A stretch of DNA of 64,000 nucleotides, from the NCBI GenBank assembly GCA_004794785.1, contig SJOL01007640.1, positions 1,066,421 through 1,130,420 on the forward strand. Reading direction: 5' to 3'. The notes beneath the pieces are model-generated. The model was given only the letters and a program-made list of their open reading frames with translations. It had not been told where the DNA came from and did no database searches. This DNA comes from Opisthorchis felineus (Eukaryota; Platyhelminthes; Trematoda; Opisthorchiida; Opisthorchiidae). The translations under genes and the position numbers were made by a program. Below, in pieces: positions 25,231 to 36,058 of this stretch. How positions within the stretch are numbered: the first letter of the stretch is position 1; every line of letters starts with the position of its first letter.

Positions 25231-28200
25231 AGTTCCATTAAAATATTTCCAAGCCTCTTCATACTACCAACACTTTGGACTGTCTTGTGTGCTGACTGGA
25301 TGTGCCCCTTCAGCCTCCATATTTAACTCGTTAGCTGTAGCATGTTGAGCTTTGGTCTTTCTGCTCCATATTCACCCGCATCGTTTGTAAGAATGTGAGC
25401 TACAACCACATGATTCGGTGGGAACGCAGTCGAAACAGCCATTCAAACCAACAAATCGGGGGCAACAATCAACTGTAGAAACCGGAAAAATAGGACACGG
25501 CTTGGGTGTACACAAGGACGCAAAGCCACCGAAACACAAGTTCTCTAACAGGATCAAGCAAAAGCGCCCATCCAGATGGCCCACCATGATCCATCGAAAA
25601 TGTTAGGAGACATAAGAGCTTTAAACATGATTCAACCCAACATCAACATTGCGGTGATTATTGTTCCTCGGTTGGGGTTTGTAGCCACATATCTAAACTC
25701 AATAAACCAATGAGCGACTATCCATGCAGCTTAAGCTCCCAACCCCGGAACTCACTTGTCTTTTTCTGTCTTTCGTTCATTGATGTCCGAAACTTTGCTT
25801 AAATCGAGTGAGTAAAACCTTTATTTGGAACGTATCGACCAAGACTGACAAAGACTGAAGTTGTGAGCACTTGTATTACAACGACACGTTACAAGAAGTG
25901 GAGGCTAACACGGTTTCACTTATCTCCAAAACTGTGAGCATAAAAGTGTCAACTCAATCCGGAATGATGAAGCAGGTATCCAACACTTTCATATATTTGT
26001 GCGAACTACAGTGTTGTCCGCATTCGTATGGTTCAACTTCTAAATAGCGATATACATAGCCCATTGCATAACGCTTTTCTCATATGAATGGACATAACCG
26101 TGAATATAAAAAAGAATGACCAGTTCCTTTGAACTCATTTTAAAGTTTCATTTCAGTTTCATATTCATAGGAAAAGTTTTTTATGCGATCTACCCAAAGG
26201 AGGTTAAATCAGGACAAATATTTGTAGGTTGTCTGTACGTGTAACACTTATGGAGAGTGGAATTGACTCAACCCAAGTTACCTTACCCTTTATGTATGAC
26301 TTTATCCAAGTGCGATGTTCAGTGAAGATGCATATTCCAGAAGACAAAAGCTACTTTAAATTAAAGCAAACAGACTCAGAACGCATTCAGAACACTGGAT
26401 TTTCAAAATGCCACGATGCACGATCTAAGTTCGTCGTGTTGGTAGATGAATGCGTCCATAAAGAAGCTAAACGTTTTTGAGAACGCAGCATACTTAACAA
26501 TTTGAGCAAAACCTGAACTTCGTGTTGACACACTTAGCTGGCGTAACCACCAACCCATCGCTATGCACCACTACGCTCCCTAACAACGCACTGATGATGT
26601 CACCTCAATTGGTGATGAAACGTTTGCCCAGCTCATCGAACAAACCAACGACCAGCTAGCATATTGTTAAACTTTAGAGGAATGAACGGCCATGATTTTT
26701 CAGGCTATCGTCCGGAGAATCTGACTGGCGTAATTATCTCAGTATACCTTTGATGAAGCTTTGGTCGTAGAATAATTCTTGCCTTTTTGCGCCAGTCTGT
26801 GCCAGCAACACAGAATGACGGACATCAGGAAGGTACATTTTTGACGGGTAGACTGCCACAGTGTATTAAAACACTGGTTCAGATGGAGTTGCAAAGAAGA
26901 GTGGGAAATCACTCTATGGATATGATAAAATACCATCTGATATGGTACGAATGTGTCCTGGATGTTCCACCCAAGTACTTTTGTCTTCTCGTTAGATGTG
27001 CCACGACCTGATGAAAAAATTCCGGGAGCAGGTGTTCGCGACTCTGTTCCCTTTGGGACACTACGACACTGTTCAAACTATTTCATAGAGTATTAACATA
27101 CATTATATCCATGGGGTGTGTACTGGATAAGAAAGGTAGATTTCGCCCGAACGAAGAACCTCACAGTCTAGGTTTCACAGTGGTGTCTCAAAACCACCAA
27201 AGGTTTTCCGGAAGCAATCGCTATCAGAAGACTTTTGTGCGTACTTCGCCTGGCTGCCGAGAACGACTAACCCGGTATCGCTTACAGCGGTCATTGGGGG
27301 GTCAATGAAAAGGTAACTGTGACCATCACGCTAATGTTCCTTAATCACTAAGGCATTAGTTCCCCCTTTCTATTAAGAAGGCTGGGTCCCTGAGATTTCC
27401 ATGTGTGTGGATGCAAAACACATTAGCTTGATGTATGCTCGCCGAGTTCATCAATCTTTACAACTCGATACTACCTCAGAATCACACAAACATAATCTCA
27501 AGCCTGCTACCGTCCAAAATCAAACGAATGGGTAGGTGCAGTTCCACCTTCGTAGTAAATTTGCAAGTGAATTCAAATTGATCTGTCTTTTTAAAGTGCG
27601 CACATATGTGTGCGTGTGCCTGCGAGAATGAGGCAGCACTCCACCCCATGGAAACTTGCATTGGTTCCCATAAAGCTCGTGGTGCAATAAATGCATTAAT
27701 CCGACATTAATAGACCAGAAAAATTAAATAGCCGCATATCACACAGGTAAACACAGGTGTGTGTACACAGGTGCCTGGTAAGTAACACGCAGTTGTATAT
27801 TATATTCGGTCAGATGAGGCAGAAAAATGGTACCGAGTTGCCAGAAACGAGATTGCAAATCATTTGCGGCGCCACCGAGCATGACTCCGCCAGTGATTTG
27901 TTACTGCCTAAGCGTCCTTTTGACCGACGTGCACGTTGGACAGTAATTTTTCCATAGTCTTCGACCGTTCACTTCATCGTCCAGCGGGTTCAGGCTGCTG
28001 CATCCATTAACTCTTCTCTCTTGGTCAAACCACATATCGAAGCCAGAGGCACATGTGGGTTTAGACTAAAAGAGGCGAAAGTAAACTAACGAATGCTTCC
28101 AGGAAATCTATGGTATTTTGCCTGTTGCGGGGGGAGATATGCATGTGTCCCGACAAGAATCCCAATCTTCCGGAATAAGCGAGATATTTTCCGCCTCAGT

Positions 28201-29439
28201 AATGTAATAGTACCAGAAGGCAGGTGGTCTACTTGGACACGAAGCAACACTGACAACCCAATTTGTTGGCATAGCACCCGCCTGCTTTGAAACCTCACGG
28301 ATTGTTTACACTCACATTACGACAAGCCTGAAAGAAGCAGCAACAACAACAATAAAAATAGCAAGTCTAAAACACTCGGGAAATATAGATATTTCCATAC
28401 ACCTGACCTCTTCTTTTGTATGCTTTTGCAGTGTACGTGTGTACATATTTGCTCTTGTGTGTAGGCTCGCTCGCACACACAATATGTGGTTAGCTCGTTG
28501 GTGTTCAGTGGATAACAAGCAAGGGATATCAGTGTCTATCTGATTTGACCTTTTATGTTTCGGGGCAACAAGCACATAATTGTAATGGCAGACCACCGAA
28601 ATCGTAATGTGATATATGGGGCGGTTTGACGCTACGGGCATGTGGGTGCGTGTTTGTATAGTTTTGAAACCATTATCATTGATGGCCTTGACTTGTTGTT
28701 TGCCTTGGCTGCATACCCGCTGTACTGGCATTGTGTATTCGGGTATACCAGAACGTGCGGCGCCCGAGGTTAACTAAAATGACAATTAATGGGGATCGGT
28801 GTGGCTTCGTCTACGTGAAATTCGGAACACAAAGACGCGCAGTTTTAAGTAGTTCGAATACTTAGGCCTTAAAAGAGCCATACCTATTTCAGAGTTTAAG
28901 TTCCTTACACCACTTCATAAAGTACTTCTAATCAGGATGAAGTATGTTCGTTTTTTAGTAAAAACCAGGATCATGTCATATTTCCTGACTATCTTCTCGT
29001 TACAAGCAGATTGTATAATCAGTTGTGCTCGATGCAGCCGATTCCTCCCTCACCTTGTTAATAAGGTTGAATTATCGGTATGTTGTTTGCCTGTAGGACA
29101 AGTCAACTAACCTTGGAAGCCCACCGAAGCCATCAAGTTCCAACGAATCTAACTATCAATCCAATCCAAGTAAAAACAAGAGAGTTCGATTTGCCACCTG
29201 AATTACCGACTTCAACTGTAATTCAGTGTCTGCTACAACTGTGTGAAGGAGTGTAGAGGTCACATACTATTTACTCCTCATCAACCTTTGTCTCAGAATC
29301 TGAGTTACACCCACACTTGTTGCGTAACCACAATCTGTACGCTTCTGTACTGTTAAATATATATTGAGTCACTAAGTGAATCACAGATGGTAGCCCCCTG
29401 AGAGTTGAAAATGAAGGTCTAAGTATGGCATACGTCCTA

Positions 29440-29545
29440 CGAGGTTGCTGAGAAATATTCGGCATCCCACTTCGTGTTTCAACCTTCTTGAGAATCATCA
29501 GGTAGGTGTAGTTCCGGAACCTTTGTCAACCTTACGTTTTAACCG
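29440..29545 (+). repeat. R2 repeat copy
   Basis: GAGGTTGCTGAGAAATATTC, CATCCCAC, CCTTCTTGAGAATCATCAGG, TAGGTGTAGTTCC and TTTGTCAACCTTACGTTTTA follow the same order as the R2 copies at 32.9 and 60.4 kb, with moderate divergence. A minus-strand open frame (29271-29498) partly overlaps it and is unlikely to be a gene. Confidence 0.6.
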
Positions 29546-29934
29546 AAAAGTAACTGAACTACGCAAGCGATGAAGTACAGTCACATTCGCAAGCTACATC
29601 GGCACTGATAACATGGTTAACGAAAAATTCATTTGAAATCTCTCGTTAACACTGAAGTAAATTGAAAAGGAATTTATTTCGTCAAGACCTAGTTACGGCT
29701 TTTCAGTTCCCATTCAGGGCACAAGGTCATGAACTGATCATCCATAGAATAGATAACTAAAGAGGCTTTATGGTATTTGGCTACTACTCCTGTGTGCATG
29801 AGTACGAACAGCCTTAAACAAGATATGAAGATATGTGGTTGTAAGGTTAACTGTCATTTTACCTCCTAAGCTAATGTGGTCTTTGCTTCTCAATCCGAAA
29901 TAGTTGACTGGAACTTTTCCACTTAAAAATTCAG

Positions 29935-30125
29935 TAACACTAAGTTACTGATTGTGAATGAGATGAATCGTGCACAAGGTTTGAGGTACATGAAAAATTA
30001 AAATGCAAGTGACTCCATTTGCAGACGACATTCAGTTATGGTCGATGGAACTTCAAAAGCTCCAAATGTATGTCTGCTTCACACTCAGGGACAAATTTCA
30101 AAACCGAAACGAGCGTACTTCGAAA
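29935..30125 (+). mobile_element. Decayed LINE reverse transcriptase fragment (CR1/Jockey-like)
   Basis: In one frame the peptide LLIVNEMNRAQGLRYMKN resembles the VND region before the catalytic core of non-LTR reverse transcriptases. After a stop and a frame change, 30001 onwards reads TPFADDIQLWS, carrying the FADD catalytic motif followed by the IQLW typical of CR1-type LINEs. Neither the upstream palm motifs nor a downstream body is clear. The fragment is short and frameshifted, so it is non-functional. The clade is a tentative call from the motif only. Confidence 0.42.
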
Positions 30126-32516
30126 GTAAGAATTTTTTTGGTTTTTGCGCATTCGTGTTGACGTTGCCTTACGCGGCCCCGCTGAGCTCAAATAACGTCA
30201 GCAAATTTCTCTGTAGATTGTTGGAGCTGGTTTGAAGAAATACCTGAAGAAATCATTCGGTCAGGGGCCAACAGTTAACTTTGCACACATGCTACGTAAC
30301 TGAGAATATACCATCGTCTGACTTCTCGCCTTCATTCTGACTCGACAACCCCAACAAAGAGTTCACCTGTTGGTCACCCTCTCTGGTTTTACGCCCTGCT
30401 AATTAGCCCAAAACGGAAATAACCACACAGAGCCATAAAATTCTAGTGCATAGGCTTTCGGGGCCTCAAACTCTCACTAAACCAAGTAGATAAAAATATC
30501 ATTGTCCATTCATACTGTACACACACACGCACACGCACGAAACAGACAGCCACTCCGAAAATCAATTGACATGGTGTTTTGTCGTAGATCGAGGAGATAG
30601 GAAAGTATGTATTTATTGCTCTAACACCCATCTGAAAGTACTCCGTTCTTTAGGTGGTGCGCAAAAATGAAGCGTGAAGGTCAAACCGCTCATGAATGTT
30701 TGGTATCTGGGCTGACACGCGAAGCTGATTTTCACACTCTCAGCCTCCCGTCTACCGTAAAGCCTTCCGATATCTATAACGACGTACTGATGTCCGACTT
30801 TATTGTTTCCTTCTCTGTCTTGGCAAACACATAGTATCGAAGTCCCTCATTGCTGATAAACCTCGGGAAAGAGCCTAACTCATGTTGTTGGCCAGCAACA
30901 TAAGTGCAAACACGAGTGTTTCTAAACTGGTAAAATATGCTTTCAAAATTGACGTCCGGTAGTTTCAACTATAATCTAGTTGTCCGTGCAAAAGATGCGA
31001 TATGATCTACCCTTACTTCAGGTCATACCGCTTTCCCTTGTTGAGTTGGCAGGAATCTTTTTCGTATGACCCTCAACCGGAGTGCAAGAGGTTTCAGGTG
31101 AAAAGTTGGGTTATGCCACGTTTAAAACAAGACATAAGGTGACGAGATCTTAAATTCACAAACCAACAACTGGAATATTTATCGAAAAAATATGATCTCC
31201 GAGTTAATGTATGATGAGAACTAAGCTTTCAACAAACCACTCAGAATGAGCCGGTGAAAAGATGGCACTACTACTCCACTAGCGCATGCCGAATTATCAC
31301 ACCGGAATGGGTGAACGTGCTCACTCTTCAGCGTTGCGGCTGGTTTTCCCAGCACTCCGGAACGGCCAAGAATGTGCGCAGATGATTAGCTCCAATAGGA
31401 GCGAAACACGAGTCAAGTGCATCCCCCTTTGGTCTGAATTCATGAGAATAATTAGGCCGAGACAAACGAGAGTGATGGGAGCTTGAATCCTACAAATCCA
31501 GCAACCACCCACAACTAATTTTGAAAAAATTATCCAGCAGGTTTCAAGCGTCCATGGAGCTTCCTGAGTGAGAAGTTCTAATAGGCACGTCAGCCAACGG
31601 ACACAATCAGGATGGTTACAGGTTAGTCGTTCGAGCCGTCGAGCTCAAGTGCGAACATTTTTGCCTGTCCAAATGTTTCTTCCTGTGGCTTAAATTTAAC
31701 GTATTTCGGACAATCTGCGACGCCCAAACCCTCTCCAATTACTGCTCTCCAACACATTTGACTGTTTGAAATATAACTGACCAAGAATCTGCTTTAACGG
31801 TTTGGAATATGCCTCAAAAGCTTGTAAGCGGGCTGCTTAAATGCCTGATTGTAAATTGATGGGTTAAAATCCATTGCAGTCTTTGACGTTACTTATAACT
31901 GGCTGACCTGACTTAAGAATGAGAATAGATGGATGTAGCTGACTGTCCAGCATATCATGTGTGGTGATATCTGCAAGGCAGGTGCATTCCGCGCCTTTTA
32001 AACGGAACCACTGAGTGTATTAGACCCCAGCTGTGGTGAATACAACCCGAAACCACCTTCACAGGATGACCAGCTTCGGAAAACGCAACAAGTGTTCTCT
32101 TTATGGAACAAATGGATGTCTTAAAAAATTGTGCCTTGAACTTGTTTTTGTTGCTGTTGCTCCGTATGTCAAGATATTTTGACAGGAACGTGTAACTACA
32201 GAGCTGTGCATTTACCACTGGATTACTTTAAAAAAACTGGCTTATGAAGGGATTCTTCGAAGGCTGCTGTGCAAAAGATTGATAACTACCAATTCTAGCA
32301 GCGGAAGGAAAATACTCATAGAGCCATGCGTTTCAGAGGAATAAATTAGAATTGTGAAAATCGACCAAAAAGAAAACAAAAATGTGCGATCCATAATCTT
32401 GAAATAGAGTGGTATTGGTGGCGCTTACAACACTTGTTCTGCTGATTTCCAGCTTACTCGAGATAACTTTAGTTAAAACCGTTTTTTCATCAATGAAAAA
32501 AGTCCTGTTTGAGACC

Positions 32517-32700
32517 TGCACTCACCTGCGTATTAGCTTATTAACGGGGTCTCTGGGTTATGGTATTCTTCAAGTGATCCGTCTCACATTTCCTTCGTAC
32601 GGTATTCGAGCTATCGCAGTGTATTTGCTTGACGTTACTGACTACTGTTAGAGTTGTTAGAGAGAGTTCAGCAACCTTATCAGTATTGAGTCACATCATC
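32517..32700 (+). repeat. R1 repeat copy
   Basis: It contains TATGGTATTCTTCAAG, then GTACGGTATTCGAGCTATCG, CAGTGTATTTGCTTG, GACTACTGTTAGAG and TTCAGCAACCTTATCAGTAT, the same order as the right half of the R1 copy at 60.80-61.01 kb. The plus-strand open frame at 32409-32651 overlaps it and is explained by it. Confidence 0.6.
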
Positions 32701-32880
32701 AAAAACTCTACTTTTCATCTCTTGTCTTGTGATAACTACACTCTTCAGTGTTAGACTCTATATATACTAAGCCGCAAAATAGGTACGTGCTCTAGTCTGG
32801 ATCGATCAGTGTTATACAAAAAAGAATAGCATGTATAGCTAAACCTGGAGATGATTATTACTTTGCACGCAAGTAATACA

Positions 32881-32999
32881 CTACTCATGAGGTTGATGGA
32901 AACTCTTCGACAGCCCACAACTAGTTTTGCCATTCTTGGGGTTCATCTGGTAGACGCAGTCCCCGATTTTTCGTCAACCTTGTGTTCCATCTGAACCAG
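32881..32999 (+). repeat. R2 repeat copy
   Basis: CTACTCATGAGGTTGATGGA, AACTCTTCGACAGCCCACAA, CCATTCTTGGGGTTCATCTG, GTAGACGCAGTCCCCGA and TTCGTCAACCTTGTGTTCCA align almost without gaps to 60395-60502. It is immediately followed by an R1 foldback, as at 60.4-60.8 kb, so R2 and R1 look like parts of one larger element. Confidence 0.75.
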
Positions 33000-33014
33000 A
33001 ATTTTATGACTTAT

Positions 33015-33137
33015 ACGATTATCTGCATACCAATTTGGTTTTGAAGGGAGACTCTTACAAGAACACCATACTGGAAGATTCAGCTGGTTCCAGGTGAGTA
33101 TCCCGTCAAAACCAAATCGGTATGCGGATGAGTGTCT
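33015..33137. repeat. R1 foldback (long imperfect inverted repeat)
   Basis: The left arm 33021-33054 (ATCTGCATACCAATTTGG...) and the right arm 33096-33129 (complement ATCCGCATACCGATTTGG...) match at 30 of 34 positions over a 41-base spacer. Both arms are the R1 left-end box, so the element is a head-to-head pair able to fold back on itself. Confidence 0.75.
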
Positions 33138-33167
33138 AAGTCGAATGATACGATTCCTGAGATAAAT

Positions 33168-33240
33168 GGAAGCTCTGAAGAACCCACCATCCATTTTAGC
33201 CTTCTCGAGTTTTATCAGGGAGGCATAACCCCTAATTCCA
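33168..33240 (+). repeat. R2 fragment
   Basis: AAGCTCTGAAGAACCCACCA, CCTTCTCGAGTTTTATCAGG and GAGGCATAACCCC follow the R2 order with more divergence. It sits about 30 bases beyond the R1 foldback, extending the repeat block from 32.5 to 33.2 kb. Confidence 0.4.
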
Positions 33241-34165
33241 TCGGTACTGCTATTCGTTTCCCAGATCATACTTTTGTCTAAACCATCCTTATTGCATTAG
33301 CATGCCGTACAAAGCTAAGAGTAACTTGTCTTTCACAGGCAGAAGTTAATGAAAAATAAATGCCGTCGTTTCGAGCAACATTCAACGCAAAAACAGTGTC
33401 AAGCTGACCCTGACAACCAACCACTGTTGAGATTCACGCGTGGATTGCCATTTCAAACGTAAAGTTAGCTCGCCTGGATGAGGTAGCAAGCAGCCGAAGT
33501 AAAATAGTTTCAGCTGTCGGCAGAAGATTCTGTATTTGCTAATGCATGACTTTCACAAACAGCCGGAGTGATTGTCATCAGATTGCTTGTTAAACCACTG
33601 TAGACCGGGTAAGTCGGATAATATTGTCTTGCAAAAGCAGTAGAAACCACAATGCAACCCGTCATCTCAGTCGTGCACATTGGTGGCCTAGGCAGTCGAT
33701 GGACATCCGACAGCAAACACTAGAAAATCCAATTTCTACACTTGTACAAATACAGATACTGGGTGTTCAAGAGACGTGAAAGTATGAGGAAGATGACTAA
33801 CGTGCTCGAAATAACCTTTAATTGAACAAAGTATAATTGGCGATAAACGTTATTGACAATTTAGATTCTCCGTTTTGCCGGGAGCCTGCGTATCAATTGG
33901 TTTTGTAATCTACGTCCAAAAGGGGTTTCTAACTTGGTACAATGAAAAATGGCAGTCTGAAAAAGTTATCTATAAAGAACTGGGGTCAGTATGGAGAAAC
34001 CTTAAAGGGGGTTACTGTAGGTGAATGATTGTCTCTTGACCAAAACCTTTGACCGGTATGCTCTGGCTGAGAGCTCGCAAGGTCATAGAAGCCTGGTCAA
34101 GGTTTAGGTGAACAGGACATTCACTTCTCTATTGAAATGTGGAAAATGTGAAAACCATAACGTGA

Positions 34166-34230
34166 TTTTCAGCTGGGATTCATTTGAATCTCCCATCAAC
34201 ACCAACTTAGTTTATGAATGAGTGCATCTT
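34166..34230 (-). repeat. R1 left-end fragment, reverse
   Basis: TTTTCAGCTGGGATTCATTT, GAATCTCCCATCAACACCAA and a terminal TGAATGAGTG correspond to the reverse complement of the R1 left end. Confidence 0.5.
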
Positions 34231-34494
34231 GATGTCAAGATTTCCCTCATTGTTTGCGGGTGGTGTGCAAGGAGCTCCGTGATGTGTTTTCAGAAATTTC
34301 ATGAGAACAATTGGGTTAATGCTCGTCCTATCGTGATTTATAGGCAAAATTTCAAAATTGTTGCATTTATTTCTTGCCGCAGTGCATCGTGATTAAAGCT
34401 GAGTAGAGGTTGAAAATTCTTTCGGATATTTTTAGTGGTGTCTTGGAACCGTAGGCTAAGAAACACGAGTAACTACTAAAAGTCTAAGTGCCAG

Positions 34495-34650
34495 AATGTT
34501 TTATTCTTTAACTACTAGCCTAGAGGTTTCAGTTCGAATCTCCCTGGAGATTCATGCGAAGCGCACTGCTGATGATTTCCAGTCAAGATGGAACAGATGC
34601 ACAGTGCTTCTCAGCTTTTCAGCACAGACAGACTTCGTTTACAGGATTAA
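34495..34650 (+). repeat. S repeat (tRNA-like SINE-type), forward copy
   Basis: ACTACTAGCCTAGAGGTTTC, the B-box-like AGTTCGAATCTCC, TGGAGATTCATGCG, GCGCACTGCTGATGATTTCC, AGTCAAGATGGAACAG, TCAGCTTTTCAGCACAGA and GACTTCGTTTACAGG. It aligns closely to 25068-25230, and the two differ by scattered substitutions and a few indels. Confidence 0.65.
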
Positions 34651-35683
34651 ATCTTGATTACATTTACAAAAAAACAAATATGCCGATACCTGGTTAGTCA
34701 CTTGCCGCTCAAGCATGATCGTTCACTTTAAGAGTGCCATAACACTTTGGTGCAGACTTTTTTATGTAATTATGTACAAGTAGCCTGCTGACGAGCAATA
34801 TCTGGTTCGAATAATCCTTAAAAACTACAATTAGCCACCAAAGTCTCTGAACAAAGTGAGGAAATAGAAAAAATGAGGTGTCTAGTGGGACAAACACTTA
34901 GATGTGGAGCATTAAACTTTACCATAATAATGGTCCATCTAGTCTACATTGTCACTCCATCAACTCTCCGTAAAGGTTATCACTCCAAGGTGGGCTTAAA
35001 TATAAGGACACTGACTTGATGGTTATTTGTTTCGTACGAAGTTTTACTTTATCCACATATTTGGAGTGAACTTTCAAATACCATCGAGCTATTTTTCCGT
35101 ATTTCAAGACAGTAGTGACAATACTCGTGGTAATGGCAGTTCCATGTGTTTGGCGGGTCGTGACCACGACGACATAAAAACAGCGGCCCCTGGAAATAGT
35201 CATCAGTGAAACAATGAAAAGCCCATCTTGAAGTCACGTTCAACATCTCAGCAAAGCTGATGAATCCAAATATGTAGTATGTTATGGCAAGAAAATCTAA
35301 ATATCTTGTAACACTTCGTGGCAGGTATTCCGAGGAGTTTAGTTGCTAAATTAAAACGTCCTGATCCAGAAGGGCGAGCTTTTCATCTTTGGGATCATGG
35401 GAAGGTGTCACAGTGCTTACACTGCTACTTTAACGACGTCGTTTGAAGTATTACCGAGAACGTTTTTGCAAAATATGCCCGCTTTGTTATACCAAAAATT
35501 CTACTCCCTGAGGTTCCGCCACCTGTGAATATAATCCAGGTGGCAATAAAAATCCGTGTTTCTTTGTACCGACTCATTGTGTATTCAGCCAGATGTAAGA
35601 AAGATTGCAACGTAAAATGACATCGTTTCTAGTCAATGCATTAATATGTGTGGGTGTTGAATATAGAAACTGCCTTTCTTGCG

Positions 35684-35925
35684 AGATACACTTATTTGTA
35701 TGCTAATTTGGTTTTAATGGTGTAGTCAACTGGAACCGTAGTTTCATCTCTCCCTCTGTGTGATATTCTTCAACGAGCGTGCTGCGCAAAGGTTGCCTTA
35801 CGGTCCAGCTGGGCCGAGAAATCGCAGGATATTTTTTGGACGGAAAATTACTCATCAATCTTAGGCTCATCAAGCAGGCGTTGTTCCCAAGTTTGTATCA
35901 ACCTTGCGAATAGTGTGCTCTGCCT
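35684..35925 (+). repeat. R1 repeat, near full-length forward copy
   Basis: It starts GATACACTTATTTGTATGC, continues AATTTGGTTTTAATGG, TGTGATATTCTTCAACGAGC, GTGCTGCGCAAAGG and ATTACTCATC, and ends with CAACCTTGCGAATAGTGTG. Ends ACACTTATTT and GAATAGTGT support short complementary termini of the family. Confidence 0.65.
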
Positions 35926-35931
35926 AGATCG

Positions 35932-36058
35932 CTGTGCCGACTGGAATATGAGGTGGCCTTTGCGCAGCAAATTCAGCTTAAGAACATCATAACCGACATA
36001 ATCAGCCGGATTTCAGTTGAATCTCCCGCTAACTCTACTTAATTTGCATCAAATTCTG
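35932..36058 (-). repeat. R1 repeat, reverse copy adjoining the forward copy
   Basis: GGAATATGAGGTGGCCTTTG, CGCAGCAAATTCAGCTTAAG, AACATCATAA and GAATCTCCCGCTAAC are the reverse complement of the R1 left half. It lies directly after the forward copy, so the two form a tail-to-tail inverted pair. Confidence 0.6.

Noticed and set aside
26640..26960. GYRPENLTGVI and downstream frames considered as a reverse transcriptase NYRPISLTS block
   Set aside because: The following sequence does not supply any further RT block and the match is limited to GYRP and L.
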